From: JBBIQS01 sp037442205
GTDB lineage: Bacteria; Myxococcota; Myxococcia; Myxococcales; UBA5297
Assembly (NCBI GenBank): GCA_037442205.1
Contig: JBBIQS010000041.1
Span: 1-64,000, forward strand
Reading direction: 5' to 3'
DNA: 64,000 nt
A program made the translations under genes and the position numbers. Below the pieces are notes generated by a model. It was given only the letters and a program-made list of their open reading frames with translations. It searched no databases and was not told where the DNA came from. Of this stretch, positions 1-9,932 are shown piece by piece; positions within the stretch are counted from its first letter, which is position 1, and every line of letters begins with the position of its first letter.

Positions 1-1395
<1,395 letters not shown>

Positions 1396-1532
1396 GTGCA
1401 AACTCCCGATTCGGCTCGGTGAAACGCGGCGCAGGCTAGCACAAGTGCGCCGGGCGGAACGGTTCGGCGCGGGCGGAGCGCCCCTCGCCCTCTTGCCGGT
1501 CGAGGCCCGGTCTGTGTAGGGTCCGCCGCTCG

Positions 1533-2168
1533 ATGCGAATGGCCGTCGCCGCCAGCCTGCTCTCTCTCCTCGGATGCGCCAGCTACGGCCTGCACCACCC
1601 GGCGCGGGTGCTCGACCAGGGGCAGTCGCAGGTGGGCATCTCCCTGGATCTGCTGCGCTTCTGGTCCCGGTTGCCCGACGCCGATCGGCCGAGCGATCGG
1701 CTCGACGCCTGGACGTTGTTGCCGACGCTGACCTGGCGGCGCGGGCTCGGGTGGCATTCGGAGGTCGAGCTGAGCCTGCTGCCGGTCGGGCTGCGGGCGG
1801 GAGCGAGGTTCCAGGCGCTGGGCGACCCGACCAGCCGCGGGGCGGTGGCGGCCGAGGTCGGGCTGACGGTCGCCGGAGGGCTGGGGCAAACCACCGACTT
1901 CTCACCGGTGCTGATGCCCGACGCGGCGCTGTCGGCGGGATGGAGCCCGGCGGAGCAGGCCGAGCTGTCGCTGTCGGCGCGCTACCTCTGGCTGCGGGGA
2001 AGCGAGGCCGGGAGCGGCTTCGACCACGCCTTCGGGCTGACGCTGGGCGGCTGGGGCCGAATGGCGCCGGTCGAGGGCGGGGTGGAGGTCTCGGCGCTGC
2101 GCTCGCCGGCCAGCGAGGATTGGATCTTCGCGCCCGGCGGATCGGTGGGGCTGGGAGTCGGCAAATGA
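1533..2168 (+). CDS. Predicted outer-membrane lipoprotein/beta-barrel-like protein
   Basis: 211 residues with an N-terminal lipoprotein-type signal (hydrophobic stretch then LLGC, Cys near residue 15). The rest alternates polar and hydrophobic residues with many Gly and aromatic ends (for example LSLSARYLWLRG), as in a small outer-membrane beta structure. No enzymatic motif is seen. Its stop overlaps the start of the next gene by ATGA, so the two are probably co-translated. Divergent from the sigma-54 regulator. Function unknown; an exported envelope role is inferred only from the signal and strand pattern. Confidence 0.7.
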   Translation: MRMAVAASLLSLLGCASYGLHHPARVLDQGQSQVGISLDLLRFWSRLPDADRPSDRLDAWTLLPTLTWRRGLGWHSEVELSLLPVGLRAGARFQALGDPTSRGAVAAEVGLTVAGGLGQTTDFSPVLMPDAALSAGWSPAEQAELSLSARYLWLRGSEAGSGFDHAFGLTLGGWGRMAPVEGGVEVSALRSPASEDWIFAPGGSVGLGVGK

Positions 2169-2593
2169 GAGGCGCTCGAGGCAGTGACGCCCGCGAGGAG
2201 CTGTTGGCGCTCTACCGCGAGCTGGACGAGCTCTTCGCCGGCTGGACCTGCGAGGCCAGCGCCACCTGCTGCCGCTTCGCCCGCACTGGGCGGGAGCCGC
2301 AGCTGTGGCCGATCGAGTGGAAGCTTTTGGGGAAGGCGCTTCGGGCGCGCCCGGGGAAGCGGCCGGAAGAGGAGGGCGATTGCCCGGGGCTCGATCCGGC
2401 GACGCTGCGCTGCCGGGTCTACGAAGCCAGGCCGTTCGGGTGCCGGACCTATTTCTGCGATCGGGCGATCGCCGCCGGGCGGAATCCGCGGGAGGGGATC
2501 CGTGAGCTGGCGCGGCGGCTGGCGGATCTGGCCGAGCGCGACGAGAAGGGCGCCCGGCTGCTGCCGCTGCGGACGTGGGCCAAACGACGGTGA
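2165..2593 (+). CDS. YkgJ-family cysteine cluster protein
   Basis: 142-residue protein of the YkgJ/zinc- or iron-chelating cysteine-cluster family. The sequence shows CEASATCCRF near residue 28, a central DCPGLDPATLRCRVYEARPFGCRTYFC, and a helical C-terminus. These cysteine spacings, together with the R-C-x-V-Y-x-x-R-P pattern, are characteristic of the family. The ATG overlaps the previous stop (ATGA), giving an operon with the lipoprotein. The biochemical role of the family is poorly known; metal binding is inferred from the cysteines. Confidence 0.8.
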   Translation: MRGARGSDAREELLALYRELDELFAGWTCEASATCCRFARTGREPQLWPIEWKLLGKALRARPGKRPEEEGDCPGLDPATLRCRVYEARPFGCRTYFCDRAIAAGRNPREGIRELARRLADLAERDEKGARLLPLRTWAKRR

Positions 2594-2596
2594 GCC

Positions 2597-2672
2597 GTTC
2601 GCCCTGAGCGGAGCGCAGCGAAGTCGAAGGCCTTCGACTCCGGGCCTGCGGCCCTCCGCTCAGGCTGACCGG
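2597..2672. repeat. Intergenic dispersed inverted repeat, copy 1
   Basis: A palindromic intergenic unit: GCCCTGAGCGGAG at the left pairs with CTCCGCTCAGGC at the right, with a nested palindrome around 2627-2637. Its right half (CGACTCCGGGCCTGCGG and following bases) is repeated almost exactly at 19938-19974. Both copies lie just downstream of genes, which fits a dispersed REP-like element that may fold as a hairpin in the transcript. Confidence 0.6.
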
Positions 2673-2696
2673 GAATGGCCCCTCCGGCAGCCAGCG

Positions 2697-5600
2697 CTAC
2701 GGCTCGACCTGCATCGCCTGATCGGTCGGTTCGTCCTGCTTCTCGGCCTTGAGCGTCAGGCCCGACTTCTGCCCGTCGCGCACCTCGGCGCTGCCGCTGG
2801 CCTTGAGCTCTCCGGCCGGCCCGGCGCCGTAGAACATCACCCCGTACTGCCCCGCCGGCAGCCCGCCGAAGGTCGCCAGCCCGTTCTCCAGCGGCGCAGA
2901 CTGCAGCGCGGCCAGCCCGGTCGGCTCGACGCCGTCCTCGCGCACCAGGTGGACGATCCCCTCGGTCGCCCCCGGCACCTGCACCGAAAGGATCCCGCCG
3001 CCGGCCAGGTCGATGGTCACCTTCACCACCTCGCCGCCCTTGACCTCCACCGACCGCGTCACCACCCGGCCCGCGTCCGGCTCGAGCAGCACCAACAGCG
3101 TCGCCGGGCCCGGCGACAGCCCGTCCAGCCGGAACCGCCCCTGGGCGTCGGTCTGGGTCGAGGCCCCGCGCACTCCCACCTGCGCCTGCGCCGGCTTGCC
3201 GTCTACGCCGCGCACCACGCCTTCGATCGCCCCCTTGGACTTGAGCACCAACTCCACGCCTTTGAGGTCGTCGGCGTCGGTCAGGTAGACGGTCTCCTCT
3301 GCCACCAGCGCCCCGCGCCGCGCCTGCAGCGACACCGGCCCCGGCGACAGGCCCTCGATCCGGAAGCGGCCATCGGCGCGGCTGACCGTGGGGCCGTCGT
3401 CCTGGGCGTGCTGCGGCGAGAATGGCTCGGCGGCCTCGCCGCGGTGCCCCGCCGAGACCACCGCCCCGGCGATGGGATTGCCCAGATCGTCGATGACCCG
3501 CCCCTCGACGGCCCGCGACGCGCCCAGCACCACGTCCCCGGCGTCGGCGTCGCCGTTCTCGGCCATGGCGGCGTGCTCGAAGACCGTCACCCGGCCCGGC
3601 GCGCTGGCCCGGAAGAAGACGTGGCCGCGGAAGCTGCGCGCCGGGACGTCGAAGCGCCCGTCGGCCGCCTCGTAGGGCTCGCCGTCGATCTCGAAGCGGG
3701 TAATCGGCCGCCCGTCGCCCTCGACCACCCGCCCGCGCAGCCTCGACGCCGCCGGCAGCCGGATGGTGACCCCGCGATCGCCGGCCTTGGCCTGGACCTC
3801 GGCCGCGCTCTTGTCCACGAACGCCGACAGCTGGTAGCTGCCCTCGCGCAAGCCCAGGATGGTGAAGCTGCCGTCGGGATCGGTGGACACGCCCTCCGAG
3901 CCCTTGACCCCCTTGCCGCGGGCGTGGACGAAGGCCCCCGAGGCCGGCGAGCCGTCGCTCTTGAGCACCACGCCGCTGATCTCCAGGCCGTTCTCGAGGG
4001 TCACCTCGCCCAGGTCGACCTCGCCGGTCTCCGGCACCGCCACCTCGGAGCGCTCGGCGGGCTGGTAGCCGCGGGCCATGAAGCGCACCCGGTACGAGCC
4101 CTGCTGCAGGCCGGCCAGAATCAGCCGCCCCTGGGCGTCGGAGGGGGCGTCGCTGGAGAAGGTCTCGCGCGGGGCCTTGGACTCGACGAAGGCGGTGGCC
4201 CGGGCGCCGGGGATCGGCTGGTGGGACTTGTCGACCAGCCGCGCCTTGACCGTCCCCAGCGCGTTGAGCTGCAGCTTGACGTCCTTGGCCGGGGCCTCGA
4301 TCGAGATCTCGCCGGCACCGTAGGTCGAGTGGTGGGCCATCAGCGACACCGGGCCCGCTTCGCGCAGTGCCAAGCGGAAGGCGCCGGTGGCGTCGCTGGT
4401 GGCCATTCCCCGGCTGGCCCCGTGCGCCAGGATCTGCACCTCCGGCACCGGCTCGCCGCTCGACGACAGCACCGTCCCGGTGACCATCACCTGGGCGTGC
4501 AGCACCAGCTCCAGCTCGGCGTTCTCAGCCACCGGCGCCGCCGAGGACTCGTAGCCTTCCTGCGAGGCGATGATCCGCCCGCCGGCCGGCACTCCCTCGA
4601 CCGAGAAGCGCCCCTGTTCGTCGGAGCGCGAATCGCTCAGCCGGCGGCTGCCGAGATAGGCGGCGATCGAGGCCCCGGGAATCGGCGCCCCGGCTTCGTC
4701 GCTGACCCGGCCGCGCACCCGCATGCCGTCCTCGAGGTTCAACACCACCCGCGTCAGCGGCTGCTCGGCGGTGACGGTGGCGCTGGCGGCGCGGGTCTCC
4801 TGCGAGGCGGCGACGGTGTACTCCTCGGGCAAGAGCCCCTCGAAGCGGAACGAGCCGTCCTGGCCGGCGGTGGCGGTGCGGCCGAAGTGGTAGGCGTAGA
4901 GCCGGACCTGGGCGCCGGCGGCCGGCTTGCCCCGCGAGAGCACGCTCCCCTCGATTGCCCGCGGGCGCGACAGCGGCAGGGTGATTCCCGCCGCCGGGAA
5001 CGAGAAGGCCCGCCCGGTGGGCAGGTAGCCGGGAGCGGCGGCGGTGAAGAACAGCGCGCCGTCGCCGAGGCCGTCGAGCTTGAAGCTGCCGTCGGGGCCG
5101 CTGGTGACCTCGCTGAAGCGGGTCAGCAGGGTGGGGACGGCGGTGACCAGCGCGCCGGCGATCGGGCGGCCGCGCTCGTCGACCACCTTGCCGCTGGCGG
5201 AGCGCGCCGGAGTGAGGACGAGCTCCGCCGGATAGCCGGCGCGCGCCTCGCGCTTCACGCCGGGGGCGAGGCCGGGCGAAAGGGCCAACAGGGTGAAGGC
5301 TCCGCCGCGGATCTCGGGGAAGCTGAAAGTGCCGTCGGCGGCGGAGCGGGTCGACTTCTCCGGAGCCCACTCGCCCTCGCGGCGGCTGACGGCCTCGGCG
5401 ATCTGGTGGGCGGAGGCGGGGGTGCCGCAGTCGAGCACCTTCTTGTGGCAGCCGGGGGCCTGGCAGGCCTCGTCGGCCAGCGTGGCGCTGCCCTCGGCGG
5501 CCAGCTGCACCTCGGCGCCTGCCACCGGATTGCCCAGGGAATCCAGCACCTTGCCGGTCAAGCCGCGCTCCACGGGGACCGGGGGAGGCGCGGTGGGAGC

Positions 5601-5744
5601 GGAGGGCGAGGCCTGGGAGCCGGGCCTGTCGGAGGAGGCGGCCGGGGAAGGGGAGTCGTCGGAATCGGAGCCCGACGGCCACAGGGCCCAGGTCGCCGCC
5701 GACGCCACCGCCAGCACTGCGCCGATCACCAGCAGCCGCTTCAC
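2697..5744 (-). CDS. Large secreted/membrane-anchored protein with carboxypeptidase regulatory-like repeats
   Basis: 1015 residues. The N-terminus is a signal/anchor (MKRLLVIGAVLAVASAATWAL) followed by a Ser/Pro-rich linker to about residue 55. About nine to ten tandem beta-sandwich modules of the CarboxypepD_reg type follow. Each has the pattern G-x-V-x-D-x-x-G-x-P-I-x-G-A-x-V ... D-G-x-F-x-I-x-G-L. No catalytic site is visible. Such proteins are common in myxobacteria and probably form elongated envelope or extracellular structures. Stands alone on the minus strand, 80 bp downstream of the encapsulin gene. The very long open frames on the opposite strand are codon-bias shadows. Confidence 0.85.
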   Translation of the reverse strand: MKRLLVIGAVLAVASAATWALWPSGSDSDDSPSPAASSDRPGSQASPSAPTAPPPVPVERGLTGKVLDSLGNPVAGAEVQLAAEGSATLADEACQAPGCHKKVLDCGTPASAHQIAEAVSRREGEWAPEKSTRSAADGTFSFPEIRGGAFTLLALSPGLAPGVKREARAGYPAELVLTPARSASGKVVDERGRPIAGALVTAVPTLLTRFSEVTSGPDGSFKLDGLGDGALFFTAAAPGYLPTGRAFSFPAAGITLPLSRPRAIEGSVLSRGKPAAGAQVRLYAYHFGRTATAGQDGSFRFEGLLPEEYTVAASQETRAASATVTAEQPLTRVVLNLEDGMRVRGRVSDEAGAPIPGASIAAYLGSRRLSDSRSDEQGRFSVEGVPAGGRIIASQEGYESSAAPVAENAELELVLHAQVMVTGTVLSSSGEPVPEVQILAHGASRGMATSDATGAFRLALREAGPVSLMAHHSTYGAGEISIEAPAKDVKLQLNALGTVKARLVDKSHQPIPGARATAFVESKAPRETFSSDAPSDAQGRLILAGLQQGSYRVRFMARGYQPAERSEVAVPETGEVDLGEVTLENGLEISGVVLKSDGSPASGAFVHARGKGVKGSEGVSTDPDGSFTILGLREGSYQLSAFVDKSAAEVQAKAGDRGVTIRLPAASRLRGRVVEGDGRPITRFEIDGEPYEAADGRFDVPARSFRGHVFFRASAPGRVTVFEHAAMAENGDADAGDVVLGASRAVEGRVIDDLGNPIAGAVVSAGHRGEAAEPFSPQHAQDDGPTVSRADGRFRIEGLSPGPVSLQARRGALVAEETVYLTDADDLKGVELVLKSKGAIEGVVRGVDGKPAQAQVGVRGASTQTDAQGRFRLDGLSPGPATLLVLLEPDAGRVVTRSVEVKGGEVVKVTIDLAGGGILSVQVPGATEGIVHLVREDGVEPTGLAALQSAPLENGLATFGGLPAGQYGVMFYGAGPAGELKASGSAEVRDGQKSGLTLKAEKQDEPTDQAMQVEP

Positions 5745-5823
5745 GTCGATCCTCCGGCCCCCGAAATCCGGACAGTCTAGTCCGACAGGAGGTTCTTAGG
5801 ATCAACGCACGGGCGGTTCAAAC

Positions 5824-6687
5824 CTATCTGGCCCCGCGACCGCCTTCGAGCGTGCACACCGCGCCGGGCCGCTTGATGCGCAGCGCCACCATCTCCAGCA
5901 CGCGGAAGGGCAGGTTCATCTTCTCCTGTCCCAAGAAGGCCACGCTCAGGTCCATGGCCACCGCCAGATCCAGGTTCTCGGCGCCGGTGGAGAGCACCAC
6001 TCCCGAGGAGCCCTTGAGCTGCGGCGAAGGGAAGACCCCGGCGGCGACCAGCCGGCGCACCGAGTCGAGCTCCAGGACGCCGGTCTTCTCGAAGACCCGG
6101 TTCAGGGCGCCGAACAGGCGGGGGGAGAGGACCGCGGCGTAGGGGCCGAAGTGCCCGGCTTCGCTCAGCTTTTCGATGGCGGAAAAGACGTTCTCGAAGC
6201 CGGTGCCGGCCTTGTTCCAGTCGCCCAGGCTGGCCGTCTGCCGGCCGGTCGCGTTGAGCAGGCCCTCGAAGCCCAGCTTGGGATCGCCGAAGAAGATCAG
6301 CGCGTCCTCGCGCTGGGCGCAGTCGGCGGCGGCGCCGGCGGCGGCCGAGGCGTCGAGGGGCAGCCCCTGGCTGCGCGCGGCCTCCAGGTCGCGCCAGTGG
6401 AGCAGGAAGTCCTTGTAGAGGATGGGGAGGGCCTTGAAGCGGCGGCTCTCGGCGAAGAGCTGGCCGGCCTCGGCCTCGCCGGGCAGGTCGAGGGTGCCGG
6501 CGCCGGCGGCGGGGAACTGGTCGTGGGGGAGGGCCTGCGCCCCGGCGCCCAAAGGGCCGTAGAGATCGAGGAAGCGCCGGCCGACCAGCGTGCGGCGCGC
6601 TGCGCAGATCGCCGTCTCGGAGAGCTTGTGCCACTCGCTCTCGGAGAGGGGATTGTCGCTGGGGCGGAGGAAGTCGCTCTGGGGCAT
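5824..6687 (-). CDS. Encapsulin shell protein (family 1, CFP29/linocin M18 type)
   Basis: 287 residues. The sequence aligns by eye along its whole length with known encapsulin shells. The N-terminal L-S-E-x-x-W...GRRFLDLYGPLGAG matches the conserved N-arm. The middle EDALIFFGDPKLGFEGLLN matches the E-loop/P-domain 'ED-x-x-I-F-x-G' region. FGPYAAVLSP, VVLSTG, DLAVAMDLSVAFLGQEKM and the C-terminal FRVLEMVALRI complete the fold. The family has the HK97 fold and self-assembles into a 60- to 240-subunit protein nanocompartment that captures enzymes through a short C-terminal targeting peptide. No ferritin-like or peroxidase cargo gene is adjacent; cargo may be encoded elsewhere, as in Myxococcus. 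It lies 28 kb from the integrated virus and is not part of it. Confidence 0.88.
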   Translation of the reverse strand: MPQSDFLRPSDNPLSESEWHKLSETAICAARRTLVGRRFLDLYGPLGAGAQALPHDQFPAAGAGTLDLPGEAEAGQLFAESRRFKALPILYKDFLLHWRDLEAARSQGLPLDASAAAGAAADCAQREDALIFFGDPKLGFEGLLNATGRQTASLGDWNKAGTGFENVFSAIEKLSEAGHFGPYAAVLSPRLFGALNRVFEKTGVLELDSVRRLVAAGVFPSPQLKGSSGVVLSTGAENLDLAVAMDLSVAFLGQEKMNLPFRVLEMVALRIKRPGAVCTLEGGRGAR

Positions 6688-6824
6688 GGCTTGGACCTCG
6701 CACGTGCGAGAGCCAAGTTGGAGAGCGCTGCCAGGGCTGGCAACCGAGGGTGTTGGGCTTGTGGATCCGAGAGGCTCGGCGCCGGGAGTGGCTTGCTTAT
6801 GGAACGTGCCGACACCGCTTCGGG

Positions 6825-8378
6825 CTACGCGAGGTCCGCTGCCGCGGAGAGCCTCGGCAGGTGCCGCAGCACCACTTCCTCCATGGCAGTGATCTCATCG
6901 GCAGAAAGCTTGTCGAACTTCGCCCGCTTGGCGTTCGAGAGCCGCCCGCCGTTGTGGACCGCGACGCGGACGAAGAGGCGCAACAGCTGGTCCGGGATGT
7001 CGGCAATCCGGCGCAGCTCCTCCTGCACCTTCTGGAACTCGACGACGAAGTCTAGCTCGTCGCGGAAGTCGGTCTCTATCGTGTCGGCGACCCAGCTGTA
7101 GAGTTGCTCGGCGCATCGCGTAAGGTCGGGGAACCTGTAGAGCGGCGAGGTGTCCTCGCCGACCGTCACGCGGCCATCGTCATCCATCTCGTAGTCCACC
7201 AGGTCCATCACCGGCTTCGAGAACGCCTCGAGGCAATCGTCGTACTCGCGCGCCTTCCGGACGATCACTGCAGAAACGGGGAAGATGAGCCCGGGTGGAG
7301 TAAAGCCGCGCCGCGAGAGGACGTGGTGGATGAGCAGGCGATGCATGCGCCCGTTCCCGTCGAGGAACGGGTGAAGGAACACGAACGAGAACGACAGCAC
7401 CGCGGCGTGGATGATCGGATCGACGTTGGCCATCGAGAGGCGCGTGGCCGTCTCCAGCCAGGCGAGCATCAGCGAACGGAGTTCCTGGGGCCGCGGCGGG
7501 AGGTAGTGGACTCTCTGCCGCAGACCGATGCTCTGCCCCACGTAGTTCTGCTCGGTGCGAAATCCGCCCTCCGCGAAACGAGGATCCACCGTCTCATTCT
7601 GGATTCGGACGAGCTCCTGCTCGGTCAGCTCGGAGATCTTCTCGGCCGTGCGGAGCAGGGACATGTACCGCTCGGTCCTTCTGCGGTCGGGACGCTCGTT
7701 CTCGATCTCGAATGACGTTCTCGTCTCCTTCGTGTAGAGGTAGCTGACCGCCCGGCGGATCGCTTCCTCGGGGTAATTTAAGACCAACTGCGAGATGGCG
7801 GTCGCCAACTGGCCGTTTTGCCGATCGTTCAAGGCCTTGGTTCGACGGACCAGAGGGCAAAAGCCTCGAACTCCCAGCAAGTTGTCGTGCAACCTCTGTC
7901 GCCTGACCCTTTCGGTGGTGTCGACCGTCACGTAGTCGCTGGGGTCGAGGAGCGGCTGGTAGTTTCCGGTGGCCACATCGGGCAGGGGCAGCTTCCGGCC
8001 GGTCAGCCACTCGTAGAAGAACCAGAGCCGGCGGGCGAACACGCCGGTGGGGGTCGCGCTCACGTGCCGGGCCAACTCTGGCTCGATCTCGGGTCCGGCC
8101 GCGCCGAAGTAGGCCGCGAGCACCTCGAGGTTCACGCCCTCATGCTTGATCGCGAACTCGAGATGAGCGGCGTCGCTCTCCCCCGGGTCGTGCTGCGCAG
8201 CGGGGTAGATCCGTCGCTCCTGGCCGTCCTCGCGAATGACCTGCGTGGCGCCTCGCGCGATGAACGAGAGCCGGGCTGGCGGAAGGACGCTCAGGTGCCG
8301 GTTTCCGATGAGCCGAGCGTACCCGATGGGCTGTGTGCCTGGCGGGATGGCAAGTTGGTAGGGTCTCATCCTGGTCAC
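6825..8378 (-). CDS. Fic-domain protein (AMP transferase-like)
   Basis: 517 residues. The catalytic Fic motif HPFLDGNGRMHR is intact near residue 335, so nucleotide transfer (usually AMPylation of a Ser/Thr/Tyr hydroxyl) is likely. About 110 residues upstream is SFEIEN, which fits the (S/T)xxxE(G/N) auto-inhibitory motif of class II Fic proteins. The C-terminus carries a possible winged-helix segment (LRRIADIPDQLLRLFVRVAVHNGGRLS). A GTG at 8376-8378 overlaps the stop of the upstream small HTH-like gene (GTGA). The ATG at 8367-8369 is an alternative start. Target unknown. Confidence 0.88.
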   Translation of the reverse strand: MTRMRPYQLAIPPGTQPIGYARLIGNRHLSVLPPARLSFIARGATQVIREDGQERRIYPAAQHDPGESDAAHLEFAIKHEGVNLEVLAAYFGAAGPEIEPELARHVSATPTGVFARRLWFFYEWLTGRKLPLPDVATGNYQPLLDPSDYVTVDTTERVRRQRLHDNLLGVRGFCPLVRRTKALNDRQNGQLATAISQLVLNYPEEAIRRAVSYLYTKETRTSFEIENERPDRRRTERYMSLLRTAEKISELTEQELVRIQNETVDPRFAEGGFRTEQNYVGQSIGLRQRVHYLPPRPQELRSLMLAWLETATRLSMANVDPIIHAAVLSFSFVFLHPFLDGNGRMHRLLIHHVLSRRGFTPPGLIFPVSAVIVRKAREYDDCLEAFSKPVMDLVDYEMDDDGRVTVGEDTSPLYRFPDLTRCAEQLYSWVADTIETDFRDELDFVVEFQKVQEELRRIADIPDQLLRLFVRVAVHNGGRLSNAKRAKFDKLSADEITAMEEVVLRHLPRLSAAADLA

Positions 8379-8575
8379 GTTACCAGAGCGGCAAAAATGT
8401 TAGAAATGGCCTCGTAGGCCAACACTGCCGTTACATGCTCGGGCCTAGAAACGCCGTTTCCTTGCTCCAATCTCGTTATCTTCTGCGCACTTGACGTAGA
8501 ACTCGGCGCTGTATGACATAGACATGTTATAGTGCGGTTGCGTAATGCAACCTGTTCGGTTATGTTATGGTGCAT
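8375..8575 (-). CDS. Possible small XRE-like regulator upstream of fic, perhaps degenerate
   Basis: A reading frame translationally coupled (GTGA overlap) to the Fic gene. Its C-terminal half (SSAQKITRLEQGNGVSRPEH...LAYEAISNIFAAL) resembles the end of the XRE-type antitoxin-like proteins that often sit before such genes. The first helices of a normal helix-turn-helix are not convincing, so the gene may be truncated, frameshifted or start at a non-ATG codon further down. It divergently overlaps the start of the RHH gene by a base or two. Low confidence in start and function. Confidence 0.35.
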   Translation of the reverse strand: MHHNITEQVALRNRTITCLCHTAPSSTSSAQKITRLEQGNGVSRPEHVTAVLAYEAISNIFAALVT

Positions 8576-9032
8576 GAGGCCGATTACCCCCATCACCTTC
8601 CGCCTGCCGACAGATCTGAAGGTCTTGGTCGACCAAGCAGCATCCGCTCGGCGTCTCTCGCTCAACGCCTTTGCCGAGGTGGCGCTCCGGAACGAAGCCT
8701 CGGCCGCCTGTCAGACATGCGGGCAACCGGCCAGGCATATTCCTCGGGGGGCGACCTCCGAGTTCGCGGACTTCATCAAGGCCCAGCGAGGCGCTTCCGT
8801 GTACGTACGCCTCGAGCGGCGCGGCACGCCGGTGGTCTTCAAGGGGAGGCTGCCGCGGATCTACGGCCGCCACCTCCACCTAGACGCTGAGTCATCGACC
8901 CACAGCCAGGGGGAGCAGCGCATCCTTCTCGACGAGATCATCGATTGGGAACCTGCCCAATCGGGAACGAGCACCGAGGACTGGGGTCGCGCGCATCCAG
9001 GGCTTGAAGTGGATCCGTGGGGCTTGAAGTAG
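8574..9032 (+). CDS. Ribbon-helix-helix (CopG/Arc-like) protein with C-terminal extra domain
   Basis: 152 residues from the ATG at 8574. Residues ~4-35 (ITFRLPTDLKVLVDQAASARRLSLNAFAEVAL) have the strand-helix-helix pattern of RHH DNA-binding proteins. A CQTCGQPARH pair of cysteines and a beta-rich C-terminus of unknown type follow. The upstream region (8491-8573) is AT-richer than its surroundings. It contains TTGACG and an imperfect inverted repeat (TTGCGTAATGCAA), plausible as promoter and self-operator. Lies back-to-back with the HTH-like/fic genes, a layout common in toxin-antitoxin or mobile accessory modules. Confidence 0.6.
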   Translation: MRPITPITFRLPTDLKVLVDQAASARRLSLNAFAEVALRNEASAACQTCGQPARHIPRGATSEFADFIKAQRGASVYVRLERRGTPVVFKGRLPRIYGRHLHLDAESSTHSQGEQRILLDEIIDWEPAQSGTSTEDWGRAHPGLEVDPWGLK

Positions 9033-9113
9033 GCGCTTCAAGAGCCGTTTCAGGCTGTTTGCCCGACTTGGGCCTCGGCGGGCCAGCGGCCTCCAGGCGA
9101 AGGGAGGCTCCCG

Positions 9114-9836
9114 CTACTGCCCCTGCTCGAGCGGCGGGGTGGTGCTGACCAGCTTGCCGCTCTTGAGGGTGGCGGTGCGCTTGCCGGTGGGCCAGGTCCA
9201 GGTCTCGACCCGCTCGCCGCCGACCTGCTCCACCCGGATGCGCTCGGGGTGACCCCAGGCCATCTGCACTGCCTCGGCGTCCATGCCCGCCATCAGCTTC
9301 TTGGCGCGGATCGCCGCCGCCACCTCCGGCGGGTAGTTCTTGAGCAGCACCGTCGGGTCGTCCTTGGAGAAGCTCTGGTCGAAGGCCGCCAGCAGCTCCT
9401 CGCGGCTCTTGATCCCCTGGCGCAGCACCGCCACGTACGGCCGGCCGTGCTTCTCGCCCACCAGCGACAGGTAGATCCACGGGTACTCGCGCGGGGTGAA
9501 CAGCCCGCGGCGGCTGACGGTCAGCCCGGTGGGGAACTCGATCTTGTCCACGTAGACCCGCGTCCCCAGCTCCAGGAAGCCCACCGGCTCCCCGGGGAGG
9601 ATCGGCTGGCCGGAGGTGTTGTCGAGCAGCTCGATCGAGTCGGGCGGGTTGGCGTTCACCAGCAGCTTGGTCTGATCGCTCCAGAACGGCATCACCGCGT
9701 TGCTCTGCCGCAGGTAGACCACCTGCCCTTGCAGCGCGCGGCTGACGTCCTGCCGATCCTTCTCGGGGAGGATGTTGGCGGTGGCGCAGCCGGTGAGCAG
9801 CAACAGCCCCAGGGCCCAGCGAGGTGAGAGTTTCAT
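9114..9836 (-). CDS. Lipoprotein of unknown function
   Basis: 240 residues. A clear lipoprotein signal (MKLSPRWALGLLLLTGCATA; Cys near 17) sends it to the envelope. The body contains LLVNANPPDSIELLDN, GEPVGFLELGTRVYVDKIEFP and a C-terminal VQMAWGHPERIRVE...VETWTW segment. The latter resembles the small beta 'MqMalGkPdrv' repeat seen in SmpA/BamE-like or DUF-type lipoproteins. No neighbours clarify the role. Divergent from the P1 peptidase gene. Confidence 0.7.
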   Translation of the reverse strand: MKLSPRWALGLLLLTGCATANILPEKDRQDVSRALQGQVVYLRQSNAVMPFWSDQTKLLVNANPPDSIELLDNTSGQPILPGEPVGFLELGTRVYVDKIEFPTGLTVSRRGLFTPREYPWIYLSLVGEKHGRPYVAVLRQGIKSREELLAAFDQSFSKDDPTVLLKNYPPEVAAAIRAKKLMAGMDAEAVQMAWGHPERIRVEQVGGERVETWTWPTGKRTATLKSGKLVSTTPPLEQGQ

Positions 9837-9932
9837 GGTCCGGCTCCTATCAGGGCGGCGGCGCGGCAGGCAAGTGGAGAACGGGCGAATTTCCCCCCAG
9901 CTCGGCCGCTTGGCGCTATCGTCCAAGCCCTC

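Noticed and set aside
2184..5780. A 1198-residue open frame on the plus strand opposite the carboxypeptidase-regulatory repeat gene
   Set aside because: Its translation is Arg/His/Gly/Leu-rich with no domain, while the minus-strand frame has a signal peptide and clear repeats. It is an antisense artefact of high GC codon use.
5824..6687. The HK97-fold encapsulin as capsid of the provirus
   Set aside because: It is 28 kb outside the element, in ordinary chromosomal context, with no phage genes near it.
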